A stretch of 7,303 nucleotides of DNA from UBA5972 sp964466385 (GTDB lineage Bacteria; Pseudomonadota; Alphaproteobacteria; Rhodobacterales; Rhodobacteraceae). Below the pieces are notes generated by a model. It saw only the letters and a program-made list of their open reading frames with translations, had not been told where the DNA came from and made no database searches. Made by a program: the position numbers and the translations under genes. Position 1 is the stretch's first letter. Every line of letters begins with the position of its first letter. The DNA lies in assembly GCA_964466385.1 (NCBI GenBank), contig CAYXNM010000131.1, forward strand, positions 1 through 7,303, given 5' to 3'. Below, one piece after another: positions 1 to 5,762 of the stretch.

Positions 1-7
1 TTGTTCC

Positions 8-406
8 TCAGTCGCGCGTCATGCGGTCGGATTTCTTTCGCACCAGAACCATGCGAAGATCGTGCATGGCCATCAGCAGGCTGTCCGTGAATTTTTCAAG
101 ATCCGCGTCACTGGCCCTGGTTTGCGCCCAGTGCGCTGTCAGGTTGAGGTGATCTATCGCGCGAAAAATATCGTCGATGTCGCGCGCCGCCAGCGTCTCT
201 TGGCGCGCCGCAATCCAGGCTTGGATCGCGGCCTTTTCGGCCTCGCTCGGCGTTTCGTTGGCGTGGTACTTGATCTGGCCGTTATTGGTGTTGACGACCG
301 CGATCTGGTCCATGTCCAGCCGCCTTTGGCGGTTCTCGGTATCAACACGGAATACGGTCGCACCGTTGTCCCTGATCCTGAAATAAAGGTCCTGAAGTAC
401 CGCCAT
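8..406 (-). CDS. Conserved-looking protein of unknown function, downstream of aspC
   Basis: A complete 132-residue protein that I cannot assign to a named family. Residues 1-48 look beta-rich and contain a charged stretch (DTENRQRRLDMDQ, 22-34) followed by hydrophobic IAVV. Residues 53-124 look alpha-helical, and the C-terminus is basic (VRKKSDRMTRD). There is no signal peptide, membrane segment or cysteine, so a soluble cytoplasmic protein is likely. The ATG lies 19 bp after the aspC stop on the same strand, with only a weak G-rich ribosome-binding site (GGGCGG), which suggests co-transcription with aspC. The frame is supported by ordinary protein-like composition, whereas the overlapping frames are Arg/Pro-rich shadows. 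I believe similar proteins occur in Rhodobacterales, but that is recollection, not something the sequence shows. No function is proposed. Confidence 0.75.
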   Translation of the reverse strand: MAVLQDLYFRIRDNGATVFRVDTENRQRRLDMDQIAVVNTNNGQIKYHANETPSEAEKAAIQAWIAARQETLAARDIDDIFRAIDHLNLTAHWAQTRASDADLEKFTDSLLMAMHDLRMVLVRKKSDRMTRD

Positions 407-425
407 TCGAAAACCGCCCGCCCGT

Positions 426-1628
426 TCACGTCAAGGAAGCGCAAAAGTCCTGAATTCTTGTGCAGGCTTCCCTGAGCGCTTCGTCCGAAGTAGCATAGCT
501 GACGCGAAAGTTTGGCGATAGTCCAAATGCCTGCCCAAAGACCACGGCCACGCCGGTGTGTTGCAAAAGGGCGGTCGCGAAATCTTCGTCCGTTGCGATC
601 ACCTTGCCGGCGGGTCCGGTTTTCCCGATGCACCCCTTGATCGAAGGGTAGACATAGAACGCGCCCTGGGGTTCGGGGCAGTTCAGGCCCTCGGCATCAT
701 TCAGCATGGAAACGACCATGTCACGGCGGCGCTGAAAAACTGGGCGGCTTTCCCTGATATAGTCCTGCGGTCCGTTCAACGCTTCAACGGCGGCCCATTG
801 AGAGATGGAGCAGGGGTTTGACGTCGATTGCGACTGAATGGTGCGCATGGTGGCAATCAGATCCTCAGGCCCTGCGGCATATCCGATGCGCCAGCCCGTC
901 ATCGCATAAGCCTTGGAAACCCCGTTGACGGTCAGCGTCCGGTCGTAAAGCCGCGGTTCGACCTGGGCGGGCGTGCAGAATTCAAAAGGGGGATAGGACA
1001 GGTGTTCGTACATGTCGTCACTGAGAACGCGCACATGGGGGTGTCGCACCAGAACGTCGGTCAGCGCCCTGAGTTCGTGGCACGCATAGCCCGCTCCCGT
1101 GGGGTTCGAGGGGGAATTGAAGATCAGCCACTTGGTCTTGGGCGTGATCGCGCTCTCCAGTTCAGCGGCGGTCAGCTTGTAATCGTTTTCGGCGCGCGCG
1201 CGGGCGAAAACCGGAACGCCCCGCGCGATCAGCACCATGTCGGGGTAGGATACCCAGTATGGGGCGGGAATGATCACCTCGTCGCCGGGGTTGAGCGTGG
1301 CCATGAGCGCATTGAACAGCACCTGTTTGCCGCCGGACGAAACAGACACTTGCGACGGTGTGTAGTCAAGCTCGTTTTCCCGCCGGAACTTGGCGCAAAC
1401 CGCCGCCTTCAGCTCGGCGATTCCATCCGGTGCGGTGTACTTTGTTTTCCCTTTGTTAATTGCATCTTTCGCGGCGTTCTTGATGTTGTCCGGGGTGTCG
1501 AAATCAGGCTCGCCCGCTGCCAGGCCGATGACGTCGCGACCCTCGGCCTTCATACTCTGCGCCAGGGTCGAAATGACAATCGTCGGCGACGGTTTCACGC
1601 GTTTGATCGCGTCGGACAAAAAAGCCAT
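426..1628 (-). CDS. aspC: PLP-dependent aspartate aminotransferase (class I, 1-beta subgroup)
   Basis: A 400-residue fold-type I aminotransferase that should transfer the amino group of aspartate to 2-oxoglutarate, giving oxaloacetate and glutamate, in the cytoplasm. Motifs in order are LAAGEPDFDTP (36-46), SSGGKQ (98-102, phosphate-binding region), SPSNPTG (172-178, the conserved Asn-Pro-Thr-Gly), SDDMY (203-207, Asp and Tyr contacting PLP), SKAYAMTGWRIGY (238-250, K239 as Schiff-base lysine) and FRVSYA (374-379, R375 for the substrate alpha-carboxylate). Length is normal for the family. The frame stays open to an ATG at 1688, but the start at 1628 is preferred: it begins with the family-typical MAFLSDAIKRVKPSPT and has a G-run (1632-1637) just upstream, while the longer form would read through the divergent palindrome. 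Thr16 and Lys101 sit where 1-beta enzymes with prephenate aminotransferase activity carry key residues, so a role in Tyr/Phe synthesis is possible. Confidence 0.95.
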   Translation of the reverse strand: MAFLSDAIKRVKPSPTIVISTLAQSMKAEGRDVIGLAAGEPDFDTPDNIKNAAKDAINKGKTKYTAPDGIAELKAAVCAKFRRENELDYTPSQVSVSSGGKQVLFNALMATLNPGDEVIIPAPYWVSYPDMVLIARGVPVFARARAENDYKLTAAELESAITPKTKWLIFNSPSNPTGAGYACHELRALTDVLVRHPHVRVLSDDMYEHLSYPPFEFCTPAQVEPRLYDRTLTVNGVSKAYAMTGWRIGYAAGPEDLIATMRTIQSQSTSNPCSISQWAAVEALNGPQDYIRESRPVFQRRRDMVVSMLNDAEGLNCPEPQGAFYVYPSIKGCIGKTGPAGKVIATDEDFATALLQHTGVAVVFGQAFGLSPNFRVSYATSDEALREACTRIQDFCASLT

Positions 1629-1659
1629 GATCCCCCCGGATTGCAAGTTTCCGCAGCAT

Positions 1660-1688
1660 GTCTTAGGTTGCGCACGCAGCGTGGGCAA
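1660..1688 (-). promoter_or_regulatory. Candidate aspC promoter
   Basis: Read on the minus strand, TTGCCC (1688-1683) and TAAGAC (1665-1660) are separated by 17 bp. Both hexamers match the sigma70 consensus at only about half their positions, but the spacing is ideal. It predicts a start near 1653 and a leader of about 25 nt ending in the G-rich ribosome-binding site. The -35 lies within one arm of the palindrome at 1668-1688. Confidence 0.35.
1668..1688. promoter_or_regulatory. 21-bp near-perfect palindrome, candidate operator between divergent genes
   Basis: The left arm TTGCGCACGC and right arm GCGTGGGCAA flank a central A at 1678. They are complementary at 9 of 10 positions; the one mismatch pairs 1672 with 1684. 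The site lies in the 99-bp spacer between aspC (minus) and the XRE regulator (plus). The arm length and dyad symmetry suit a homodimeric helix-turn-helix protein, and the adjacent XRE protein is the obvious candidate. There is no T-run beside it and both genes point away from it, so a terminator is unlikely. That it is bound by a protein is inference. Confidence 0.5.
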
Positions 1689-1696
1689 GCAATGAT
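1668..1696 (+). promoter_or_regulatory. Candidate promoter of the XRE regulator - sdhE unit
   Basis: TTGCGC (1668-1673) and AATGAT (1691-1696) are separated by 17 bp and match the sigma70 consensus at 3/6 and 4/6 positions. Transcription would begin near 1703, leaving about 25 nt before the ATG at 1728. This arrangement mirrors the opposing aspC promoter and would place both -35 boxes inside the palindrome, so one bound protein could block both. Confidence 0.35.
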
Positions 1697-1727
1697 TGTC
1701 CGCCGATCATTCAGGCAGAGAGACATC

Positions 1728-2132
1728 ATGACAACAGTTCGGCCAACCGACGACATCGGATATTTCAGCGAGGAGGCCGCGACTTTCGGCGACCGTGTGG
1801 CGGCGGCGCGGCGGGCCATGGGCCTGACGCAGGAACGTCTCAGCCAGAAAATGGGAATCAAGTTAAAGACCCTGCAGGCATGGGAAGACGACGTGTCCGA
1901 ACCCCGCGCCAACAAGTTGCAGATGCTGGCGGGCGTCCTGAATATCTCGATCATATGGCTTTTGACGGGCGAGGGCGAAGGTGTGCAGGATCCGTGGGCG
2001 GAAACGGACCCGGTTTCCCGCGAAACGACTGAACTTGTTGCGGAATTCCGGGCGGTAAGGCAGGAATACCGGCGCCTGGAAACCCGTCTGAACAAGATCG
2101 AGAAAATGATTTTGGCCGCGGCGAGAAGCTAG
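1728..2132 (+). CDS. XRE/Cro-type helix-turn-helix transcriptional regulator with C-terminal coiled coil
   Basis: A 134-residue DNA-binding protein. Residues about 19-81 form a Cro/CI-type helix-turn-helix: FGDRVAAARRAMGLTQERLSQKMG, where GLTQERLSQ (32-40) is the first helix of the motif, then IKLKTLQAWEDDVSEPR (44-60) as recognition helix, then LAGVLNISIIWLLTGEGEG (67-85), the helix and TGEGEG tail common in this family. Residues about 100-131 are heptad-like and charged (TTELVAEFRAVRQEYRRLETRLNKIEKM) and probably dimerise. The ATG at 1728 is chosen because it follows a purine-rich AGGCAGAGAG site (1712-1721); the frame is open far upstream but that part is antisense to aspC. It is divergent from aspC and 30 bp upstream of sdhE, so it may regulate these genes and itself. 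The ligand or signal is unknown. Confidence 0.88.
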   Translation: MTTVRPTDDIGYFSEEAATFGDRVAAARRAMGLTQERLSQKMGIKLKTLQAWEDDVSEPRANKLQMLAGVLNISIIWLLTGEGEGVQDPWAETDPVSRETTELVAEFRAVRQEYRRLETRLNKIEKMILAAARS

Positions 2133-2162
2133 CACCCCATCAGGCGACAAGGAAAACGCACA

Positions 2163-2462
2163 TTGACCGAAACACCTGAAATCCGTCTCAAGCGCCTGAA
2201 AATGCGCTCGATGCGGCGTGGCATCAAGGAGATGGACATGATCCTGGGCACGTTCGCCCAATCGGGCCTTTCCGGCCTGAGTGCCGGTGAAATCGATATC
2301 TACGAGTCGCTGCTGGTTGAGAATGATCACGACCTTTATGCGTGGTTTTCCGGTCGCCTGAGCGCGCCCGCCGCGTTCGCCCCGCTGATCGAAAAGATCT
2401 CCGGTTCGCTGGCGCGGGAAATACCTGTCGCCGCGCAGTCGAAGTTTCCCGCATCGGTTTAA
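2163..2462 (+). CDS. sdhE: FAD assembly factor SdhE (succinate dehydrogenase assembly factor 2)
   Basis: A 99-residue protein of the SdhE/YgfY (DUF339, SDHAF2) family, which promotes covalent attachment of FAD to the SdhA subunit of succinate dehydrogenase in the cytoplasm. The diagnostic RGxxE motif is present as RRGIKEMD (18-25; R19, G20, E23), followed by the conserved acidic helix LVENDHDLYAWFSGR (51-65). Length is normal for alphaproteobacteria. The start is a TTG at 2163: AAGGA at 2149-2153 sits 9 nt upstream, and the protein begins correctly for the family (TETPEIRLKRLKMRSMRRG). The next ATG comes at codon 14 and would trim part of the first conserved helix, so the rare start codon is credible and may keep expression low. 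It probably shares a transcript with the XRE gene 30 bp upstream. Confidence 0.93.
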   Translation: MTETPEIRLKRLKMRSMRRGIKEMDMILGTFAQSGLSGLSAGEIDIYESLLVENDHDLYAWFSGRLSAPAAFAPLIEKISGSLAREIPVAAQSKFPASV

Positions 2463-2478
2463 CGTCTTTTTTGGGATT

Positions 2479-2507
2479 TTGACGCAATCCTCCGCTCATC
2501 GGATAAT
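2479..2507 (+). promoter_or_regulatory. Strong sigma70-type promoter of the ldtR-like gene
   Basis: TTGACG (2479-2484) and GATAAT (2502-2507) each match the sigma70 consensus at 5 of 6 positions and are separated by exactly 17 bp. Transcription would start near 2513-2515, only 8-10 nt before the ATG at 2523, giving a very short leader. This separates the regulator from the upstream sdhE transcript. Confidence 0.6.
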
Positions 2508-2516
2508 TTGGCGGAG
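2490..2516 (+). repeat. Inverted repeat spanning the -10 box and ribosome-binding site of the ldtR-like gene
   Basis: CTCCGC (2490-2495) and GCGGAG (2511-2516) are perfect 6-bp complements separated by 15 bp containing the -10 box. The right arm includes the GGAG that serves as Shine-Dalgarno for the ATG at 2523. On DNA it could be an autoregulatory operator. In read-through RNA from sdhE, the left arm could pair with and mask the ribosome-binding site. Six-base arms can occur by chance in GC-rich DNA. Confidence 0.4.
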
Positions 2517-2522
2517 AGGTTC

Positions 2523-3013
2523 ATGAGCCTTCATCAAACGGACACACTCAACAACGGCCGGCGATTTCAGGGGGATTACCTGGATGCCTTGGGTATGGTG
2601 GAACGGCTGCATCGTCTTTTGCTGGACGTGATCAAGGACGAATTCGAACGCCTGGGCCTGCTGGACATCAACGCCGTTCAGGCACTCTTGCTGTTCAATG
2701 TCGGCGAGAACGAGGTTACGGCGGGCGAACTGAAGTCGCGCGGCTACTATCAGGGATCCAATGTTTCCTATAATCTCAAGAAGTTGGTGGAGGCGGGATA
2801 CATGCATCACCAGCGCTGCCAGATCGACCGTCGCGCGGTGCGCGTGAAACTGACCGACAAGGGGCGCGAAATCCGGACGATCGTCAGCACGCTTTTTTCG
2901 CGTCACGCCGAAAAGCTCGAGGAAAACGCGATAATGGAAAAAGGGACGCTGATTTCCCTCAACAGATCGCTGAAAACGGTGGAGCGGTTCTGGAGCGATC
3001 AGATCCGGTATAT
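2523..3013 (+). CDS. ldtR: LdtR-like MarR/winged-helix transcriptional regulator (3' end lost in assembly gap)
   Basis: The visible 163 residues resemble the MarR-type regulator LdtR of Rhizobiales and Rhodobacterales, studied in Candidatus Liberibacter as a regulator of an L,D-transpeptidase gene. An N-terminal helix carries MVERLHRLLLDVIKDEFERL (25-44). The winged helix follows: LDINAVQALLLFNVG (47-61), EVTAGELKSRGYY (64-76), recognition helix GSNVSYNLKKLVEAGY (78-93) and wing IDRRAVRVKLTDKG (101-114). A dimerisation helix runs from about 115 to 163 and ends WSDQIRY just before the N run. Proteins of this kind are only slightly longer, so perhaps ten or so residues are missing. An in-frame TTG lies at 2508, but the ATG at 2523 is preferred because GGAG (2513-2516) is correctly spaced upstream. 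The family call is from recalled sequence resemblance; target genes here are unknown. Confidence 0.75.
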
Positions 3014-3113
3014 NNNNNNNNNNNNNNNNNNNNNNNNNNNNNNNNNNNNNNNNNNNNNNNNNNNNNNNNNNNNNNNNNNNNNNNNNNNNNNNNNNNNNNN
3101 NNNNNNNNNNNNN
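3014..3113. other. Assembly gap (100 N)
   Basis: Exactly 100 undetermined bases, a common placeholder for a scaffold gap of unknown size. It hides the end of the ldtR-like gene and some or all of the hemA upstream region, and could hide a further gene. The distance between the two flanking genes therefore cannot be trusted. Confidence 0.98.
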
Positions 3114-3205
3114 GTGCCGGGCGCTCGGGCTGACTGCGGCGATTTGTGGAGTTTCCTCGGCACAAAGGTTTGCTAAAACCAAAGCGGTTATATAGGAACA
3201 CCGCC

Positions 3206-4429
3206 ATGGACTATTCAAATCGACTTGAGACAGCAATCAACGGGCTCCACGACGAGGGGCGTTACCGCACGTTCATCGATATCGAACGCAAGAACGGGCT
3301 TTTTCCCAAGGCAACCTGGCATGCTCCGGATGGCACGAATCGCGAAATCGCGGTTTGGTGCGGCAACGACTATCTGGGCATGGGTCAGCACCCAAAGGTC
3401 GTTGAGGCCATGCACCGGGCGCTGGAGACCAGCGGCGCCGGATCCGGGGGAACCCGCAACATTTCCGGCACCACGGTCTATCACAAGGAACTTGAGGCGG
3501 AAATCGCCGGTCTGCACGGCAAAGAGGCCGCCCTGGTGTTCACGTCGGCCTATATTGCGAACGATGCAACCCTGTCGGTCCTGCCCAAGTTGTTTCCGGG
3601 CCTTGTTATCCTGTCGGATGAACTCAACCATGCTTCGATGATTCAGGGCATTCGCCACGGTGAATGCGAGAAACACATTTTCCGGCACAATGACACGGCA
3701 CATCTGCGCCAGTTGCTGGAAGGCATCGCACCCGGCCGACCAATCGTCATCGCGTTCGAATCGATTTATTCCATGGACGGCGATTTCGGCCCGATTGCCG
3801 GGATTTGCGATCTGGCCGAAGAATTCGGTGCTCTGACCTATATCGACGAGGTGCATGCCGTCGGTATGTACGGCGCACATGGCGGTGGTGTCTCGGAACG
3901 GGACAATCTCGCGCACCGGATCGACCTGATCAACGGAACGCTCGCCAAGGCTTTCGGGGTCATGGGCGGATATGTCGCGGCTTCGGCCAGGATGATCGAC
4001 GCCATCCGTTCCTTTGCGCCGGGCTTCATCTTTACGACGTCGCTGCCGCCTGCGGTCGCGGCAGGGGCAACCGCGTCCATCCGCCATCTCAAGACTGACG
4101 GGACGCTGCGCGAACAGCAACAAACCAACGCCGCCATTCTGAAAACTCGGTTCAAGGCATTGGGCCTGCCGATGGTCGATCACGGCAGCCACATCGTACC
4201 GGTTCATGTGGGCAACCCCGTCAAATGCAAGATGCTGTCGGATCTGCTCCTGGAGAATTACGGCATTTACGTTCAGCCGATCAATTTCCCGACCGTTCCG
4301 CGCGGGACAGAGCGCCTGCGTTTCACACCGTCGCCCGTTCATACGTCTGACCTGATGAATGCGCTCATTGGCGCCATGGACGAACTCTGGCAGCGCTGTG
4401 AGCTAAATCGTGCCGAATTGAGCGCCTGA
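3206..4429 (+). CDS. hemA: 5-aminolevulinate synthase (ALAS, Shemin pathway)
   Basis: A 407-residue PLP enzyme that condenses glycine with succinyl-CoA to 5-aminolevulinate, CO2 and CoA, the first step of tetrapyrrole (heme, and where present bacteriochlorophyll and cobalamin) synthesis in alphaproteobacteria. Residue numbering matches Rhodobacter HemA: R21, N54, T83, N85 (GSGGTRNISGTT), H142 (NHASM), K156, S189, D214 and H217 (YIDEVHAVGMYG), and Schiff-base K248 (NGTLAKAFGVMGGY). The C-terminus CELNRAELSA is also Rhodobacter-like. The start at 3206 gives the family N-terminus MDYSNRLETA and has GGA (3195-3197) upstream; an earlier in-frame ATG at 3146 is rejected. No convincing promoter is seen in the 92 bp after the gap: a TATATA at 3189-3194 lies too close to the ATG and lacks a -35. 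No FNR-type TTGAT-N4-ATCAA site is visible there. Confidence 0.98.
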   Translation: MDYSNRLETAINGLHDEGRYRTFIDIERKNGLFPKATWHAPDGTNREIAVWCGNDYLGMGQHPKVVEAMHRALETSGAGSGGTRNISGTTVYHKELEAEIAGLHGKEAALVFTSAYIANDATLSVLPKLFPGLVILSDELNHASMIQGIRHGECEKHIFRHNDTAHLRQLLEGIAPGRPIVIAFESIYSMDGDFGPIAGICDLAEEFGALTYIDEVHAVGMYGAHGGGVSERDNLAHRIDLINGTLAKAFGVMGGYVAASARMIDAIRSFAPGFIFTTSLPPAVAAGATASIRHLKTDGTLREQQQTNAAILKTRFKALGLPMVDHGSHIVPVHVGNPVKCKMLSDLLLENYGIYVQPINFPTVPRGTERLRFTPSPVHTSDLMNALIGAMDELWQRCELNRAELSA

Positions 4430-4491
4430 CTCCTCCGGGCGGTGCAACAATCTCTTTCATGTGCTAGTGTGGCCATGCAAAAAAGCTACCG

Positions 4492-5685
4492 ATGACGAAT
4501 CGGAGCTCGGTGGGGGGACTACCGGGTACGCAAAATGGGGCAGCGTGCATGGGCGACAGCGCCGAACTTTCAGAGGTGAAGGGGTTTGACTCCTACCCGG
4601 TGAAACTGGGTGATGTCATGCGTGGTGAACGCGCGACCCTTGGCAAATCTCTGCTCGATGTTCAGCGCGAACTGCGCGTCAAGGCCGCCTATATTTCCGC
4701 AATTGAAAGCTGCGACCCCTCGGCGTTTCAAACGCCCGGATTCGTGGCCGGGTATGTGCGTTCCTATGCCCGTTATCTGGGCCTCGACCCGGAGGCGACG
4801 TTCGCCCGGTTTTGCGCGGAAAGCGATTTTGACGGCGTCCACCCCGGTATTCGCAAGCGTCAAAAGGAAAAAAGGCCGGTGGCCGCGATCAACCTGACCC
4901 CGGCGGGCAGCGTGGCGCAGGCGGACCTGAGCGCGTTGTCGCGCGCGCCCGTTTCGCCGCTCGGCGACGGGGTGATGGAGGGGATATCGGCCTCGGCCGT
5001 CGGTTCAGTTCTTGTTCTCGTCGTTTTGATCATGGGCATAGGGTACGGGGCCTGGGCGGTGTTGCAGGACATTCAGCGCGTCGAATTCGCGCCCGCGGAG
5101 CCGGGCGTCGAGGCCGTCGCCGTCCTCACAGACCCCCTGCGGGAAGACAAATCCGCAGCCCTGGACCAGCTCTATCGCCAAAAAGAGCTCGACGTGCCTG
5201 TCATGACGCCCCGTGATGGCCCGATTGCGGCGCTCGACCCGTCGACGATCGGGGCGCTGGTGCCGGGAAACGGACAGATCAACGCACGGGAAACGGCGGC
5301 TCTGCTGGAAGAGTCGGTTCCGCGCGTGACGGAAAAGGCCCTGCCCGTCATCGCGATACTCGCCAGCCGTCCGGCATGGGTGCGGGTGTCACAGCCTGAC
5401 GGGACCATTCTTTTTGAGCGTATTCTGGATGGTGGCGAAGGGTTCCAGTTGCCACCGCAAGCCACTGCAAGCGTGCTGAGGGCGGGGAATTCCGGGGCGG
5501 TCTATCTGACGATGGATGGCATCCCTTTCGGCCCGGTCGGCAGCGGCACGTCGGTCGTCAAGAATGTGGCCCTCGGGCCGGCAGAGATTTTTGAGACATT
5601 TCAGGCGGTCAATGACAAGGCCGAGCTGCGGGCGCTGGAAAGCCCCAAGGTCATAACCCTTAATGACGTTCCGTTGAACGAATAA
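4492..5685 (+). CDS. rodZ: RodZ-like membrane-anchored helix-turn-helix protein (HTH_25 / DUF4115)
   Basis: A 397-residue bitopic inner-membrane protein with the RodZ layout. A cytoplasmic helix-turn-helix domain (about 38-105) contains LGDVMRGERATLGKSLLDVQ (39-58), LRVKAAYISAIESCDPSAF (61-79) and the signature PGFVAGYVRSYARYLGLDP (82-100). A basic linker follows (RKRQKEKRP, 121-129), then a membrane segment at about 168-191. A periplasmic region ends in a DUF4115-type beta domain (about 290-362; ASRPAWVRVSQPDGTILFERIL). In well-studied bacteria RodZ links MreB to the elongation machinery and sets rod shape. The start is uncertain: the ATG at 4492 has no clear ribosome-binding site, whereas the ATG at 4549 (MGDSAELSEV) has GGGG 8 nt upstream and keeps all domains. 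A possible extended -10 (TGCTAGTGT, 4462-4470) lacks a good -35. It lies between hemA and ispG, all on one strand. Confidence 0.88.
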   Translation: MTNRSSVGGLPGTQNGAACMGDSAELSEVKGFDSYPVKLGDVMRGERATLGKSLLDVQRELRVKAAYISAIESCDPSAFQTPGFVAGYVRSYARYLGLDPEATFARFCAESDFDGVHPGIRKRQKEKRPVAAINLTPAGSVAQADLSALSRAPVSPLGDGVMEGISASAVGSVLVLVVLIMGIGYGAWAVLQDIQRVEFAPAEPGVEAVAVLTDPLREDKSAALDQLYRQKELDVPVMTPRDGPIAALDPSTIGALVPGNGQINARETAALLEESVPRVTEKALPVIAILASRPAWVRVSQPDGTILFERILDGGEGFQLPPQATASVLRAGNSGAVYLTMDGIPFGPVGSGTSVVKNVALGPAEIFETFQAVNDKAELRALESPKVITLNDVPLNE

Positions 5686-5698
5686 CCGATTGCCGACA

Positions 5699-5727
5699 TT
5701 GTCAGCCGGGATGAAACCCTTTAACCG
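5699..5727 (+). promoter_or_regulatory. Weak candidate ispG promoter
   Basis: TTGTCA (5699-5704) matches the -35 consensus at 5 of 6 positions, but 17 bp downstream only TAACCG (5722-5727) is found, a poor -10 (2 of 6). It lies in the 77-bp spacer after rodZ, which contains no terminator-like hairpin, so ispG may rely on read-through, this promoter, or both. Confidence 0.25.
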
Positions 5728-5762
5728 TCGGTGCCAGTTGACCCCGATGCGACAAGGTCCCC

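Noticed and set aside
1629..1688. N-terminal extension of the aminotransferase to the ATG at 1688
   Set aside because: The extra 20 residues are not family-like and the extension would translate the divergent promoter and palindrome. The ATG at 1628 has a G-rich ribosome-binding site.
828..1727. Long plus-strand frame running antisense through aspC and in frame into the XRE gene
   Set aside because: The stretch before 1728 is Arg/Gly-rich and antisense to a clearly conserved enzyme, and the XRE domain has its own ATG and ribosome-binding site. The fusion is a chance open frame.
2463..2480. T-rich run after sdhE as an intrinsic terminator
   Set aside because: No GC-rich hairpin precedes the T-run; only a 4-bp CGTC/GACG match surrounds it.
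3167..3180. GGTTT-GCTA-AAACC inverted repeat upstream of hemA as an operator
   Set aside because: The arms are only 5 bp and AT-rich, and the site does not match the FNR-type TTGAT-N4-ATCAA consensus. It is too weak to claim.
3215..4342. 375-residue minus-strand frame antisense to hemA
   Set aside because: It mirrors codon bias of hemA, shows no recognisable domain, and hemA matches its family from end to end.
4475..4495. Six-codon mini-ORF whose TGA overlaps the rodZ ATG at 4492 (leader-peptide candidate)
   Set aside because: It has no clear ribosome-binding site, no run of a regulatory amino acid and no attenuator hairpin, and would lie at or before the likely transcription start.
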